This document shows, in pieces, positions 1 through 7,350 of a stretch of 64,000 bases of DNA (position 1 is the first letter of the stretch; each line of letters starts with the position of its first letter). The notes under the pieces were generated by a model that had not been told where the DNA came from, did not search any database, and saw only the letters and a program-made list of their open reading frames with translations. The position numbers were made by a program, and so were the translations under genes. The stretch comes from Falsarthrobacter nasiphocae (lineage in GTDB: Bacteria; Actinomycetota; Actinomycetes; Actinomycetales; Micrococcaceae): contig NZ_JAVDUI010000001.1 in assembly GCF_031456275.1 (NCBI RefSeq), positions 62,001 through 126,000 of the forward strand. Direction: 5' to 3'.

Positions 1-935
1 TTGGACTTGGCCTCTCCCGCCGCGAGGATTGCGGACTGGATGGATGCGAACGTGTTCTGGAACTGGTCCGCGGCCGGCGGCAGGAGCACCGTGCTGGAGT
101 TGCCCTTCTCGGCGAAGGCGATCTGGGCGTCGACCTGCTGGGTGAACATGAGGACGGCGAGGGAGTTGGCGGCGTCGCCGTTCGTCGCGTCCCCGATCTC
201 GCGGACGGACTGGGCGAGGCCCTCCGCGATGGCCTTGCGTTGGAGGGCCACGCCCTCACCGGCGAGGCGGGCTCGGTCCCGGTCCGCCTCGGCGCGGATG
301 ATCGTGGCCGACTTCTCGGCCTGTGCCTTGTTGATCGTGGCCTCCTTCTCACGCAGCGACGCCATGACGTTGTTCATCGCGGAGAGGACGCGGGCGTCCG
401 TCGGGGCGACATCGGGCACGAGCGTGTTGAGGATGTGGAAGCCGTAGCCGCTCATGCGGGCCGCAAGCTCGGTGGAGACGTGCTCGGCGATGGCGGCCTT
501 GTCGCTGAAGGTCTCGTCGAGGGACATGTTGGGGACCTTGCCGCGGACGGCGTCGGCGACATACGTGCGGATCTGCGCGCCCGGGTTGGACAGCGAGTAC
601 ACCGCCGCCTTGACGCCCTCGGGGTTGATTCCGGCGGGGTTCATCGGGTCTGCGGCCGCCACCTCGAACTGAACGGAGGTGCGGACGAGGACGGTCACGT
701 TGTCCTCCGTCTTCGTCTCGATGTCCATGTCGATCTGCTGGACGCGGAGGTCCACGCGCTGTGCGACGCGGTCGATGAAGGGGATCTTGAAGTTCAGGCC
801 GGGCATCGCCACGCGCTGGAACTTGCCGAGGCGCTCGACGACGGCGGCCGTCTTCTGACGCACGATGAACAGCGTCTGAGTCAGCAGGGCGACGATGACG
901 ATAAGGGTGACGAGAGTGGAGATAGTGATGGCCAT
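1..935 (-). CDS. SPFH/band-7 (stomatin/QmcA-like) membrane protein, C-terminus cut by the window edge
   Basis: Reading from ATG at 935 gives at least 311 residues without a stop; the C-terminus lies outside the window. Residues about 4-25 form one hydrophobic N-terminal anchor. An SPFH domain follows (about 25-190, with VVERLGKFQRV and the long amphipathic DMDIETKTEDNVTV stretch). After it comes an Ala/Glu/Lys/Arg-rich helical region (about 195-240, EKEATINKAQAEKSATIIRA) that should form a coiled coil. Family knowledge: such proteins oligomerise at the inner face of the membrane and organise membrane microdomains or protease partners, often beside an NfeD protein, which could follow outside the window. 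GAGGTG about 8 nt upstream supports the start. Confidence 0.85.
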   Translation of the reverse strand, partial: MAITISTLVTLIVIVALLTQTLFIVRQKTAAVVERLGKFQRVAMPGLNFKIPFIDRVAQRVDLRVQQIDMDIETKTEDNVTVLVRTSVQFEVAAADPMNPAGINPEGVKAAVYSLSNPGAQIRTYVADAVRGKVPNMSLDETFSDKAAIAEHVSTELAARMSGYGFHILNTLVPDVAPTDARVLSAMNNVMASLREKEATINKAQAEKSATIIRAEADRDRARLAGEGVALQRKAIAEGLAQSVREIGDATNGDAANSLAVLMFTQQVDAQIAFAEKGNSSTVLLPPAADQFQNTFASIQSAILAAGEAKS

Positions 936-995
936 AGGCACCTCGCAGCTCGGTGTGAGAGAGGCAACGCCAGGGGTTCGACGACGCTGCCGAGT

Positions 996-1023
996 TGAGT
1001 ACTCCCCCAGTGTGTCAAATCAA
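996..1023 (-). promoter_or_regulatory. possible promoter of the SPFH gene
   Basis: On the minus strand a TTGATT hexamer (1018-1023) and a TACTCA hexamer (996-1001) are 16 bp apart, about 60 bp before the SPFH start codon. Seen by eye only; the match to consensus is moderate. Confidence 0.3.
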
Positions 1024-1068
1024 CCTGAACGTCGCCGCAGGACGCGGACAGCCGGGCGCAATGCGGAA

Positions 1069-1099
1069 CGGGCCGCCGGATCAGTGATCCGACGGCCCG
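1069..1099 (-). terminator. hairpin downstream of tRNA-Leu copy 1
   Basis: Inverted repeat CGGGCCGCCGGATCA / TGATCCGACGGCCCG, 15-bp arms with one mismatch and a single central base. It begins 10 bp after the tRNA 3' end on the minus strand. There is no T-run, as is common for high-GC actinobacterial terminators. Confidence 0.6.
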
Positions 1100-1109
1100 T
1101 GTCCATCTG

Positions 1110-1193
1110 TGCGCGAAGGGGGACTTGAACCCCCACCCACTTTCGTGGACTAGCACCTCAAGCTAGCGCGTCTACCTATTCCGCCACCCGCGC
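1110..1193 (-). tRNA. tRNA-Leu(GAG), copy 1
   Basis: The minus strand folds as a class II (long variable arm) tRNA of 84 nt. The acceptor 5' strand is GCGCGGG, followed by U8-G9. The anticodon stem CTAGC/GCTAG encloses the loop TTGAGGT, giving anticodon GAG, which reads CUC leucine codons. The T arm contains GGTTCAAGTCC and the discriminator base is A73, as expected for tRNA-Leu. CCA is not encoded. The copy at 2674-2757 is identical. Confidence 0.93.
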
Positions 1194-1237
1194 AGGTGAC
1201 CAACAGCAACCGAAACGGTGCCGCGGCAACGGATTCA

Positions 1238-1266
1238 ACTCTACCACCGAGAGGGCGGTTCGTGAA
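1238..1266 (-). promoter_or_regulatory. putative promoter of tRNA-Leu copy 1
   Basis: Minus-strand TTCACG (1261-1266), 17-bp spacer, TAGAGT (1238-1243); the -10 starts 45 bp before the tRNA. Copy 2 has a different promoter sequence with its -10 at the same distance, which supports both assignments. Confidence 0.45.
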
Positions 1267-1356
1267 ATCGGGGTGAATGGCGGGCCAAGAACGGGGCGGT
1301 GTCGATACGCGTCGCGAACGGACACGTCACGTCCGGTACGGGGCCCGTTGTCACGA

Positions 1357-1364
1357 GCCTGTGC
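1357..1364. repeat. target-site duplication, left (GCCTGTGC)
   Basis: GCCTGTGC directly abuts the left end of the insertion sequence, and the same 8 bp abut the right end at 2602-2609. An 8-bp duplication is typical of IS256-family insertion. Confidence 0.9.
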
Positions 1365-1390
1365 GGGTTATAGGCCAAAATGTGTGTAAG
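1365..1390. repeat. IS left inverted repeat (IRL), 26 bp
   Basis: Starts GGGTTATAGGCC and matches the reverse complement of 2576-2601 over all 26 positions. Confidence 0.92.
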
Positions 1391-1457
1391 CGGTGCCCCT
1401 GCTTCCCAGTCGGCAGTAAGGCAACACGGCCGTTGACATGGCCTGGGAGCATGTCTC

Positions 1458-2561
1458 ATGCCCCTTCCACGCAATCGGCCCCACTGTGGTGTATGCGCCC
1501 AGCCCCTTGCCAAGAACGGCACTACAAGCTCAGGACGAACCCGATGGCGCTGCCTGACCTGCGGAGCGAGCACGACCCGCTCCCGCGCCACCGAGCTCAC
1601 ACAGGCCCGCGCGTTCCAACGATGGATCACGGGCAAAGCCTCTCAAGCCGAACTCGCCACGGAACTGCGGATCAGCCCCCGCACACTACGACGACGCTTT
1701 GAACCTCTCTGGTCGCTCGTGCCACGTCCTGTCAGGACCGGGGAAATCCACCCCGTCCTCGGGCTCGACGGGATCTGGCTTGAACGCACAACGGTCTGCT
1801 TGATCGCTTCCACCCCCTCAGGCATCGTCGTGAACTGGGTCTGGGCCCGAGCAGAAACACGTGCGAGCTGGCAAGACCTCATCGAAGGCCTCCCCGCCCC
1901 GGAGTACGTCGTCATCGACGGTGCGGGCGGGATGCGATCGGCGCTGAGCACCATGTGGCCTTCGACGAAAGTGCAGCGGTGCCTCTTCCATGTCCACGCC
2001 AGCGTCCGGCGCCATCTCACCTCGCGTCCGCGTCTTCCTGCGGGCAGGGAACTCTTCGCGCTCTCAACGGCCGTGGGGCGGCTGAACACGCCAGAGCAAG
2101 CCCGTGCCTGGACGCTGGAGCTTCAGGACTGGAACCAGCGGTGGGGACGGTTCTTGCAAGAACGCACTCGCTACCCCGACGGGACGGTGGGATTTACGCA
2201 TGAACGCCTCCGCCGCGCCCGGCATGCGCTCAACAGCGTCGTGGGGAATGGGACCGCGTTCACGTACCTCGCCGACCGGCGGGTGCCACGCACGACGAGT
2301 TGGCACGAAGGCGGGATCAACGCTCAGCTCCGGGCACTGCTGCGGCTGCACAGAGGGATGCCGTTAGCGCACCGCATGCGCGCGCTCGACTGGTGGCTGG
2401 CTCTTCACGGCCCAGCACCCCTGAACCTCAAAGAACTCCTGATGACATCCAGGCCGGTGCCTGACGTGCCTGAGACGGACGCGCAGATGTGGGAGGCTAC
2501 GGGACGCCCGATGACCTACGGGACCGGGTGGCAGCGCTACGAACCAGCCGAGGAGGGGTGA
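1458..2561 (+). CDS. IS1249-family transposase (DDE/MULE type)
   Basis: This 367-residue protein catalyses transposition of the surrounding element. An N-terminal zinc ribbon has Cys10, Cys13, Cys32 and Cys35. A helix-turn-helix-like segment lies around 60-82 (ELATELRISPRTLRRRF). The catalytic core shows LGLDGIWL (Asp104), VVIDGAGGM (Asp154), the C/H motif CLFHVH (175-180) and SWHEGG (Glu284), consistent with a DDE triad with the C-x2-H signature of the IS256/MULE group. The frame is intact from end to end. The assignment to IS1249 rests on domain layout and length as remembered for actinobacterial IS1249 proteins; no database comparison was made. Confidence 0.88.
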   Translation: MPLPRNRPHCGVCAQPLAKNGTTSSGRTRWRCLTCGASTTRSRATELTQARAFQRWITGKASQAELATELRISPRTLRRRFEPLWSLVPRPVRTGEIHPVLGLDGIWLERTTVCLIASTPSGIVVNWVWARAETRASWQDLIEGLPAPEYVVIDGAGGMRSALSTMWPSTKVQRCLFHVHASVRRHLTSRPRLPAGRELFALSTAVGRLNTPEQARAWTLELQDWNQRWGRFLQERTRYPDGTVGFTHERLRRARHALNSVVGNGTAFTYLADRRVPRTTSWHEGGINAQLRALLRLHRGMPLAHRMRALDWWLALHGPAPLNLKELLMTSRPVPDVPETDAQMWEATGRPMTYGTGWQRYEPAEEG

Positions 2562-2575
2562 CGACACGCCCGGGC

Positions 2576-2601
2576 CTTACACACATTTTGGCCTATAACC
2601 C
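2576..2601. repeat. IS right inverted repeat (IRR), 26 bp
   Basis: Exact reverse complement of 1365-1390; ends GGCCTATAACCC. It begins 14 bp after the transposase stop codon. Confidence 0.92.
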
Positions 2602-2609
2602 GCCTGTGC
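2602..2609. repeat. target-site duplication, right (GCCTGTGC)
   Basis: Same 8 bp as 1357-1364, directly after the right inverted repeat. Confidence 0.9.
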
Positions 2610-2632
2610 CCGGACAGGCGCGCAATGCGGAA

Positions 2633-2663
2633 CGGGCCGCCGGATCAGTGATCCGACGGCCCG
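2633..2663 (-). terminator. hairpin downstream of tRNA-Leu copy 2
   Basis: Same hairpin as at 1069-1099, within the 152-bp repeat. Confidence 0.6.
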
Positions 2664-2673
2664 TGTCCATCTG

Positions 2674-2757
2674 TGCGCGAAGGGGGACTTGAACCCCCAC
2701 CCACTTTCGTGGACTAGCACCTCAAGCTAGCGCGTCTACCTATTCCGCCACCCGCGC
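2674..2757 (-). tRNA. tRNA-Leu(GAG), copy 2
   Basis: Identical in sequence to the tRNA at 1110-1193: anticodon GAG, 84 nt, no encoded CCA. It has its own upstream region and so may be expressed independently of copy 1. Confidence 0.93.
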
Positions 2758-2801
2758 AGGTGACCAACAGCTCTCAGCGAGTGCCGCAGGCAACGCAGAC
2801 C

Positions 2802-2831
2802 AGCCTAGCAGGATCTGGTGAGTGGTGACAA
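2802..2831 (-). promoter_or_regulatory. putative promoter of tRNA-Leu copy 2
   Basis: Minus-strand TTGTCA (2826-2831), 18-bp spacer, TAGGCT (2802-2807), 45 bp before the tRNA 5' end. Confidence 0.5.
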
Positions 2832-2930
2832 ATCGGGCTCTCGCGGCCAGGTGAAGGCGCACCCGCCGGGGGCCGCCCACCAGCGGACGCCCGCTTCCCA
2901 GCGCGGGGATCGGAAGGGCCCCCGCAGGCG

Positions 2931-3857
2931 CTACCTCTCCCCCGCCTCGAGCGGCGTCACCGAGCCGACGATGTGCGGCCGGCCGCTCTTGGCGTTCCAG
3001 CCCCGATACTCAACGCGTGCGCCGGGGGCTGGCCAGGGCGCGCCGCCCTCGCCGCCGCTGACGTCGATCCGCACGTCCACCGCGCCGGGCAGCGTGACGG
3101 GCGTCAGGAAGGTCGCGTCCCAGCGGAAGCCTGCCTCCGTCCCGGGCGGCAGGGCGGCCTCGAGCCCTCGAGAGGCGACGAGCATCCCGTGGGCGATCGC
3201 CCGCGGCATTCCCAGCAGGCGAGCCGTGGCTGCACTCATGTGGATCGGGTTGACGTCGCCGGAGACGGCGGCCCACCGCCGCCCGGCATCGGTGCCGAAG
3301 CGCCACTGGGCCGTGCGGCCCTCGAACGCGCCGCGGTCCTCCGAGGAGCGCTCGGGCTTCCCCTTGAGGAACGTCCCCTTGGCAAGGTTTCGGGACAGGC
3401 CCCGGAAAGCGAGCCGCCCCTCATGCCTGATCTCGACCACGAGGTCCGCCGTGGTGCCCGCGTGGTGGGGGGCGAGGTTCTCGGCCCATGCCGTGATCTC
3501 CACTCGCGCCCCCAGGGGAACGGCCTCCGCGTACTCCACGGAGTTGACCAGGTGGATGAGCCCCAACACGGGCAGGGGGAAGTCCTTGCGGACGAGCACG
3601 CTCATGGCCAGCGGGAACGCCAGGACATGGAGGTACTCCGCCGAGGCGAACGGGCCCGGACGCCCGTGGGCCTCCACGCGAACGCGGCGATCGGCGTCGG
3701 CGTCCACGGGCACGTTCTCCACCCGCAAGGCGACGTCGGGCAAAGAGGCAGCAGATCTGGCGCGCCCACGGCGCGAGGCGAGCCCGAGCAGCGCCGCCCG
3801 GTACCCCTCGCCGAGGGTGGGCATGGGCACGGTCTCGACGCGACGCTGTCCCGCCAT
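2931..3857 (-). CDS. MaoC-like (R)-specific enoyl-CoA hydratase, HtdX-like
   Basis: The 308-residue protein should hydrate trans-2-enoyl-CoA to 3-hydroxyacyl-CoA. It has the double-hotdog layout of the family: a degenerate N-terminal hotdog (about 60-165) and a C-terminal MaoC domain (about 195-300) carrying the hydratase-2 signature SGDVNPIHM (Asp201, His206) and AIAHGM (His223). Its ATG at 3857 overlaps the TGA of the upstream reductase (TGATG), so the two are translationally coupled. In mycobacteria the remembered order htdX-fabG4-fadA2 is the same. It is the last gene of the thiolase-reductase-hydratase operon. Substrate chain length cannot be read from the sequence. Confidence 0.85.
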   Translation of the reverse strand: MAGQRRVETVPMPTLGEGYRAALLGLASRRGRARSAASLPDVALRVENVPVDADADRRVRVEAHGRPGPFASAEYLHVLAFPLAMSVLVRKDFPLPVLGLIHLVNSVEYAEAVPLGARVEITAWAENLAPHHAGTTADLVVEIRHEGRLAFRGLSRNLAKGTFLKGKPERSSEDRGAFEGRTAQWRFGTDAGRRWAAVSGDVNPIHMSAATARLLGMPRAIAHGMLVASRGLEAALPPGTEAGFRWDATFLTPVTLPGAVDVRIDVSGGEGGAPWPAPGARVEYRGWNAKSGRPHIVGSVTPLEAGER

Positions 3858-5194
3858 CACGCGCCCACCAGGTTCTGCCCGCAGACGCGCAGCGTCTGAC
3901 CGGACACGCCCGCCGCGGCATCCGAAGCGAGGAACGCGATGGCCTCCGCGACGTCCTGCGGGAGACCGCCCTGCTGGAGGCTGCTCAGGCGGCGGGCGAC
4001 CTCGCGGGTGAGGAACGGAATCTTCGCCGTCATGTCCGTCTCGATGAACCCGGGCGCGACCGCGTTGATGGACCCGCCGTGCTCCGTCAGCGCTGCCGAG
4101 GAGGCGGCCACCATGCCGATGACCCCCGCCTTGGACGCCGCATAGTTGGACTGCCCGCGGTTGCCCGCAATGCCAGACGTCGAGGCGAGGCAGACGATGC
4201 GCCCGTCCCGCGCGAAGGACTCCGAGGCCGCAAAGGCCCGATTCATCCGCAGCTGCGACTCGATGTTCACCGCCATGACGGAGTCCCAGCGGGACTCGTC
4301 CATGTTGGCGAGGAGCTTGTCCCGCGTGATGCCGGCGTTGTGCACGACGATGTCCAGCCACCCGTACCGCTGGCGGGCGTGCGCGAGGATCCGCTCCCCC
4401 GCGTCCTCGGCCGTGATGTCGAGCTGAAGGGCCGTGCCCTGGACCTCGTTGGCCACCTTCGCGAGCTGCTCGCCCGCTGCGGGGATGTCGACGACGATGA
4501 CTTGCGCGCCATCTCGACGCAGCGTCTTGGCGATCGCCGCGCCGATGCCGCGGGCCGCGCCCGTGACGACCGCGATCTTGCCGTCGAGAGGGCGCTCCGG
4601 GTCGAGCGGGAGGCGCCCGGCGGCGCTGGAGACGAGGAGCGGCTGCCCGCTCACGTATGCGCTCCGGCCGGAGAGGAAGAAGCGGACGGCACCGAGGACG
4701 GACGGGGCGGTGGCCTCGAGGCCGTCCTCGATGACGACGGCGTTGGCCGTTCCGCCTCGACGCATCTCGTGGGCCACGGAGCGCATCATTCCGACCGTGC
4801 CGGCGCGGACGGCGGCGATCTCGGGATCATCGTGTCCCGCCGGGCGAGTCAGGACGATGACGCGCGAGCCCGCGTCCATCCGCTTCAACGCCCCCGCAGC
4901 CTCGAGGACGACGGGGTGGAGGTCCCGCGGGGCTGTGGCGTCGTCGAGCCCCATGACGATCGCCGCGTAGGTTGTCGAGGTGTCGTCGCTTCGGCGCACG
5001 TCCGCGCCCTCGTCGAGGAGGTGAGCGGCGACGGCGCTCGCGCCGGCCGAGGAGCCGAGGACGAGAACCGTGCCCGCGGCAACGGGCTCGCCCGCTGTGT
5101 GGCGGCGCAGGACGCTGGGGCGGGGCAGCCCGAGCTTCGAGGCGACCTCCTTGCCGAGTCCGCTGTTGACGAGGTCCAGGTAGGTGTCCGTCAT
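3857..5194 (-). CDS. FabG4-type 3-oxoacyl reductase / 3-hydroxyacyl-CoA dehydrogenase
   Basis: At 445 residues this is the long, high-molecular-weight FabG type. An N-terminal flavodoxin-like domain (about 35-195) precedes a C-terminal SDR domain with TGAARGIG (211-218), HNAGI (284-288), a catalytic serine near 338-340 and Tyr351-x3-Lys355. The family interconverts 3-oxoacyl- and (3R)-3-hydroxyacyl-CoA/ACP with NAD(P)H. The start ATG at 5194 lies 2 nt after the thiolase stop, and the gene overlaps the MaoC hydratase start. With these neighbours, a role as the dehydrogenase step of beta-oxidation is the simplest reading; a biosynthetic role is possible. Confidence 0.87.
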   Translation of the reverse strand: MTDTYLDLVNSGLGKEVASKLGLPRPSVLRRHTAGEPVAAGTVLVLGSSAGASAVAAHLLDEGADVRRSDDTSTTYAAIVMGLDDATAPRDLHPVVLEAAGALKRMDAGSRVIVLTRPAGHDDPEIAAVRAGTVGMMRSVAHEMRRGGTANAVVIEDGLEATAPSVLGAVRFFLSGRSAYVSGQPLLVSSAAGRLPLDPERPLDGKIAVVTGAARGIGAAIAKTLRRDGAQVIVVDIPAAGEQLAKVANEVQGTALQLDITAEDAGERILAHARQRYGWLDIVVHNAGITRDKLLANMDESRWDSVMAVNIESQLRMNRAFAASESFARDGRIVCLASTSGIAGNRGQSNYAASKAGVIGMVAASSAALTEHGGSINAVAPGFIETDMTAKIPFLTREVARRLSSLQQGGLPQDVAEAIAFLASDAAAGVSGQTLRVCGQNLVGA

Positions 5195-5196
5195 GA

Positions 5197-6519
5197 TCAG
5201 CGCGCCTCCAGGATCATCGCGACGCCGAGGCCGCCCGCGGCGCAGACGGACACGAGGCCCCGTCCGGAGCCCTTCTCGTGCAATGCCTTGGCGAGGCTGG
5301 CGACGATGCGCCCGCCCGTCGCAGCGAAGGGGTGGCCCGCGGCGAGAGAGGAGCCGTTGACGTTGAGGCGTGCGCGGTCGATGGAGCCGAGGGGCTCGTC
5401 CAGCCCGAGGCGCTCCCGGCAGAATGCGGGGTCCTCCCACGCCTTGAGGGTCGAGAGCACGGTGCCTGCGAAGGCCTCGTGGATCTCGTAGAAGTCGAAG
5501 TCCTGGAGCGTGAGGCCATTGCGAGCGAGCAGGCGCGGCACTGCGTAGGCCGGCGCCATGAGGAGCCCCTCGTCGCCGTGGACGAAGTCCACCGCGGCGG
5601 CCTCGGCGTCCACGACGTTCGCGAGCATCGGAAGGTCGTGGGCCGTGGCCCAGTCCTCGCTGGCGAGGAGGACGGCGGAGGCGCCGTCGGTGAGCGGGGT
5701 CGAGTTGCCCGCGGTCATCGTCGCCTCGTCCCCGAACTGGCGGCCGTAGACGGTCTTGAGCTTGCCGAGCTTCTCCATCGACGTGTCCGCGCGGAGGTTG
5801 TTGTCGCGGGCGAGCCCGTTGAACGGCGTGACGAGATCGTCGAAGAATCCCCGCTCATACGCGGCGGCGAGGTTCTTGTGGCTGGAGAGGACGAGCTCGT
5901 CCTGCTCCTCGCGGGTGACGCCCCACGCGTGGGTCGTGATGGCCTGGTGCTCACCCATCGACAGGCCAGTGCGGGGCTCGGCGGTGCCCGGTGCGGCCGG
6001 CTTGAGGTCCCCGGGGCGGACGCCCGCGAGCGCCTTGAGCCGCTGTCCCGGGGTCTTGGCGCGGGAGAGGTCGAGCAGGGCGCGACGGAGGCCCTCGGAG
6101 ACGGCGATGGGCGCGTCGCTCGTGGTGTCGGTGCCACCGGCGATGGCGGACTCGATGCGGCCGAGGCGGATCTTGTCCGAGAGGCTCGCAATGGCCTCCA
6201 TGCCGGTGGCGCACGCCATCTGGATGTCAAAGGCGGGGGTGGTGGAGCTGAGCTGGGATCCGAGGACGGCCTCGCGCGTCAGGTTGAAGTCCCGTGAGTG
6301 CTTGAGGACGGCGCCGGCGGCGACTTCGCCGATGGCCTCGCCCTGGAGGCCGAAGCGCGCAACGAGTCCGTCGAGGGCCGCGGTGAGCATGTCCTGGTTG
6401 GAGGCGTGCGCGTACGCGCCGTTGGAGCGGGCGAATGGGATGCGGTTTCCGCCGACGACGACGGCCGCGCGGGTGCGGCCTGGCTCGACGGCGGGGGTGG
6501 TCTGGGTGTTCTCCAGCAT
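5197..6519 (-). CDS. acetyl-CoA C-acyltransferase (thiolase, FadA/FadI-like)
   Basis: The 440-residue protein belongs to the thiolase family, which cleaves 3-ketoacyl-CoA to acetyl-CoA and a shortened acyl-CoA. The nucleophilic cysteine is Cys103 in MACATG. The C-terminal half has NGSSLAAGHPFAATG (His near 396) and CAAGGLG (Cys near 426), the histidine and proton-transfer cysteine of thiolases. Its length is slightly above the usual 390-430. It is the first gene of the minus-strand operon, divergent from the tetR gene, with paired palindromes in the shared promoter region. Confidence 0.9.
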   Translation of the reverse strand: MLENTQTTPAVEPGRTRAAVVVGGNRIPFARSNGAYAHASNQDMLTAALDGLVARFGLQGEAIGEVAAGAVLKHSRDFNLTREAVLGSQLSSTTPAFDIQMACATGMEAIASLSDKIRLGRIESAIAGGTDTTSDAPIAVSEGLRRALLDLSRAKTPGQRLKALAGVRPGDLKPAAPGTAEPRTGLSMGEHQAITTHAWGVTREEQDELVLSSHKNLAAAYERGFFDDLVTPFNGLARDNNLRADTSMEKLGKLKTVYGRQFGDEATMTAGNSTPLTDGASAVLLASEDWATAHDLPMLANVVDAEAAAVDFVHGDEGLLMAPAYAVPRLLARNGLTLQDFDFYEIHEAFAGTVLSTLKAWEDPAFCRERLGLDEPLGSIDRARLNVNGSSLAAGHPFAATGGRIVASLAKALHEKGSGRGLVSVCAAGGLGVAMILEAR

Positions 6520-6605
6520 GGTCTCGCTCTTTCCCTTGGGGTGGCCGGGGTGCCGGTGGGGCTGCGAGCCCTGTATGGGGCGGCACCGCTGTGATCCGTG
6601 TTACT

Positions 6606-6636
6606 GATACTCAGCGTACCTGATACGCTCGGTATC
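6606..6636. promoter_or_regulatory. tandem operator pair for the divergent TetR regulator
   Basis: Two copies of GATAC-N5-GTAYC lie 16 bp apart centre to centre. Site 1 is GATAC TCAGC GTACC (6606-6620); site 2 is GATAC GCTCG GTATC (6622-6636), a perfect inverted repeat. Both are preceded by CT. Site 2 covers the TACGCT hexamer (6624-6629) that lies 7 bp before the GTG start of tetR. The pair sits between the divergent thiolase and tetR/oxidase operons, as expected for an autoregulated TetR repressor. Confidence 0.65.
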
Positions 6637-7350
6637 GTGAAGATGACGCCAAGTGACGATGGCCGGGCCCGCCGGTGGGACGCCCACCGAGCGGAGCGGC
6701 GCCGTGCGCTGGTCAAGTTGGCCGTCGGGGCGATCGACGCTCTCGGCCCCGGCGCTTCGATGGAGGACATCGCCGAGGCGGCCGGCACCTCGAAGTCCGT
6801 CTTCTATCGGTACTTCGACGACAAGGCCGGCCTGCAGGAGGCCGTCGCGGACCGCGTGCTCACCCGTGTCAAGCGAGAGGTCGTCTCCGCCGTGGGCAGC
6901 GAGCCGCACGCCGTCGCCGGCCTCCGGGAGATGGTCTCCGCCTACCTGCACCTTATTGAACGGTCCCGGAACGTGTACGAGTTCGTGACGCAGGACGACT
7001 CCTCCGAGGAGCTGCGCGGATTCTTCAAGACGATCACCGAGCTCATCGAGAGCAACGTCGCGGCCGTCCTCAGCGGGTCCGCAGCAGGCGCCCGCCGCGA
7101 GGCGACCCTGGCCTACTGGCCCCACGCCGGGGTCGGGCTCATCAGGTCCGTCTCTGAGGCGTGGCTCTACAGCCCGGCCGAGCACAGGCCGCCGCTCGAG
7201 GAGATCCGAGACCTCATCACCCACTGGCTCGCCTTCGGGCTGGCCCCCCAATCCACGGGGAGCGACGAGCCGCCAGGCGCCGTCGTCGTCCCCGATGCAG
7301 CCCCGCACTCCCCAACCCCACCGCCCACCACACACACGGAGTCACCATGA
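6637..7350 (+). CDS. TetR-family regulator of the beta-oxidation divergon
   Basis: From GTG 6637 the protein has 237 residues. The N-terminal HTH (about 36-62, MEDIAEAAGTSKSVFYRYF) is typical TetR; the C-terminal ligand domain is unremarkable and ends in a Pro/Thr-rich tail. I chose GTG because TACGCT lies 7 bp upstream, as at other leaderless starts in this window; ATG at 6643 is the alternative. Its stop overlaps the acyl-CoA oxidase start (ATGA). The divergent position and the palindromes over its own promoter suggest repression of both operons, relieved by an acyl-CoA or fatty acid; the ligand is inferred. Confidence 0.82.
   Translation: MKMTPSDDGRARRWDAHRAERRRALVKLAVGAIDALGPGASMEDIAEAAGTSKSVFYRYFDDKAGLQEAVADRVLTRVKREVVSAVGSEPHAVAGLREMVSAYLHLIERSRNVYEFVTQDDSSEELRGFFKTITELIESNVAAVLSGSAAGARREATLAYWPHAGVGLIRSVSEAWLYSPAEHRPPLEEIRDLITHWLAFGLAPQSTGSDEPPGAVVVPDAAPHSPTPPPTTHTESP

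Larger units (their letters stand above)
1056..1207. repeat. 152-bp direct repeat, copy 1 (tRNA-Leu unit)
   Basis: This stretch is identical base for base to 2620-2771. The unit holds the whole tRNA-Leu gene, its downstream hairpin and about 14 bp upstream of the tRNA. The sequences outside the repeat differ, including the promoter regions, so the duplicated unit is essentially one tRNA gene with its terminator. Confidence 0.95.
1365..2601 (+). mobile_element. IS1249-type insertion sequence (IS256 superfamily), complete, 1,237 bp
   Basis: The element is bounded by perfect 26-bp inverted repeats (1365-1390 and 2576-2601) and flanked by an 8-bp direct duplication of the target. It carries a single intact transposase gene. 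It sits between two tRNA-Leu copies without breaking either. One counted 60-bp line inside it is 63% G+C, against 72% in one counted line of a resident gene in this window. Perfect ends, an intact ORF and an undecayed target duplication suggest a recent insertion and a potentially active element. Confidence 0.92.
2620..2771. repeat. 152-bp direct repeat, copy 2 (tRNA-Leu unit)
   Basis: Identical to 1056-1207, offset 1,564 bp. Since the IS target duplication lies wholly between the two copies, the tRNA unit was already duplicated when the IS inserted. Confidence 0.95.

Noticed and set aside
1110-2757. tRNA-Leu disrupted and restored by the IS, or IS integrated into the tRNA as an attachment site
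   Set aside because: The 8-bp target duplication is in the spacer, over 160 bp from copy 1 and about 65 bp from copy 2. Both tRNAs are complete and no integrase is present.
2772-2930. Terminator for the MaoC-FabG4-thiolase operon
   Set aside because: Several short GC-rich complementary pieces exist but no single stem good enough to call.
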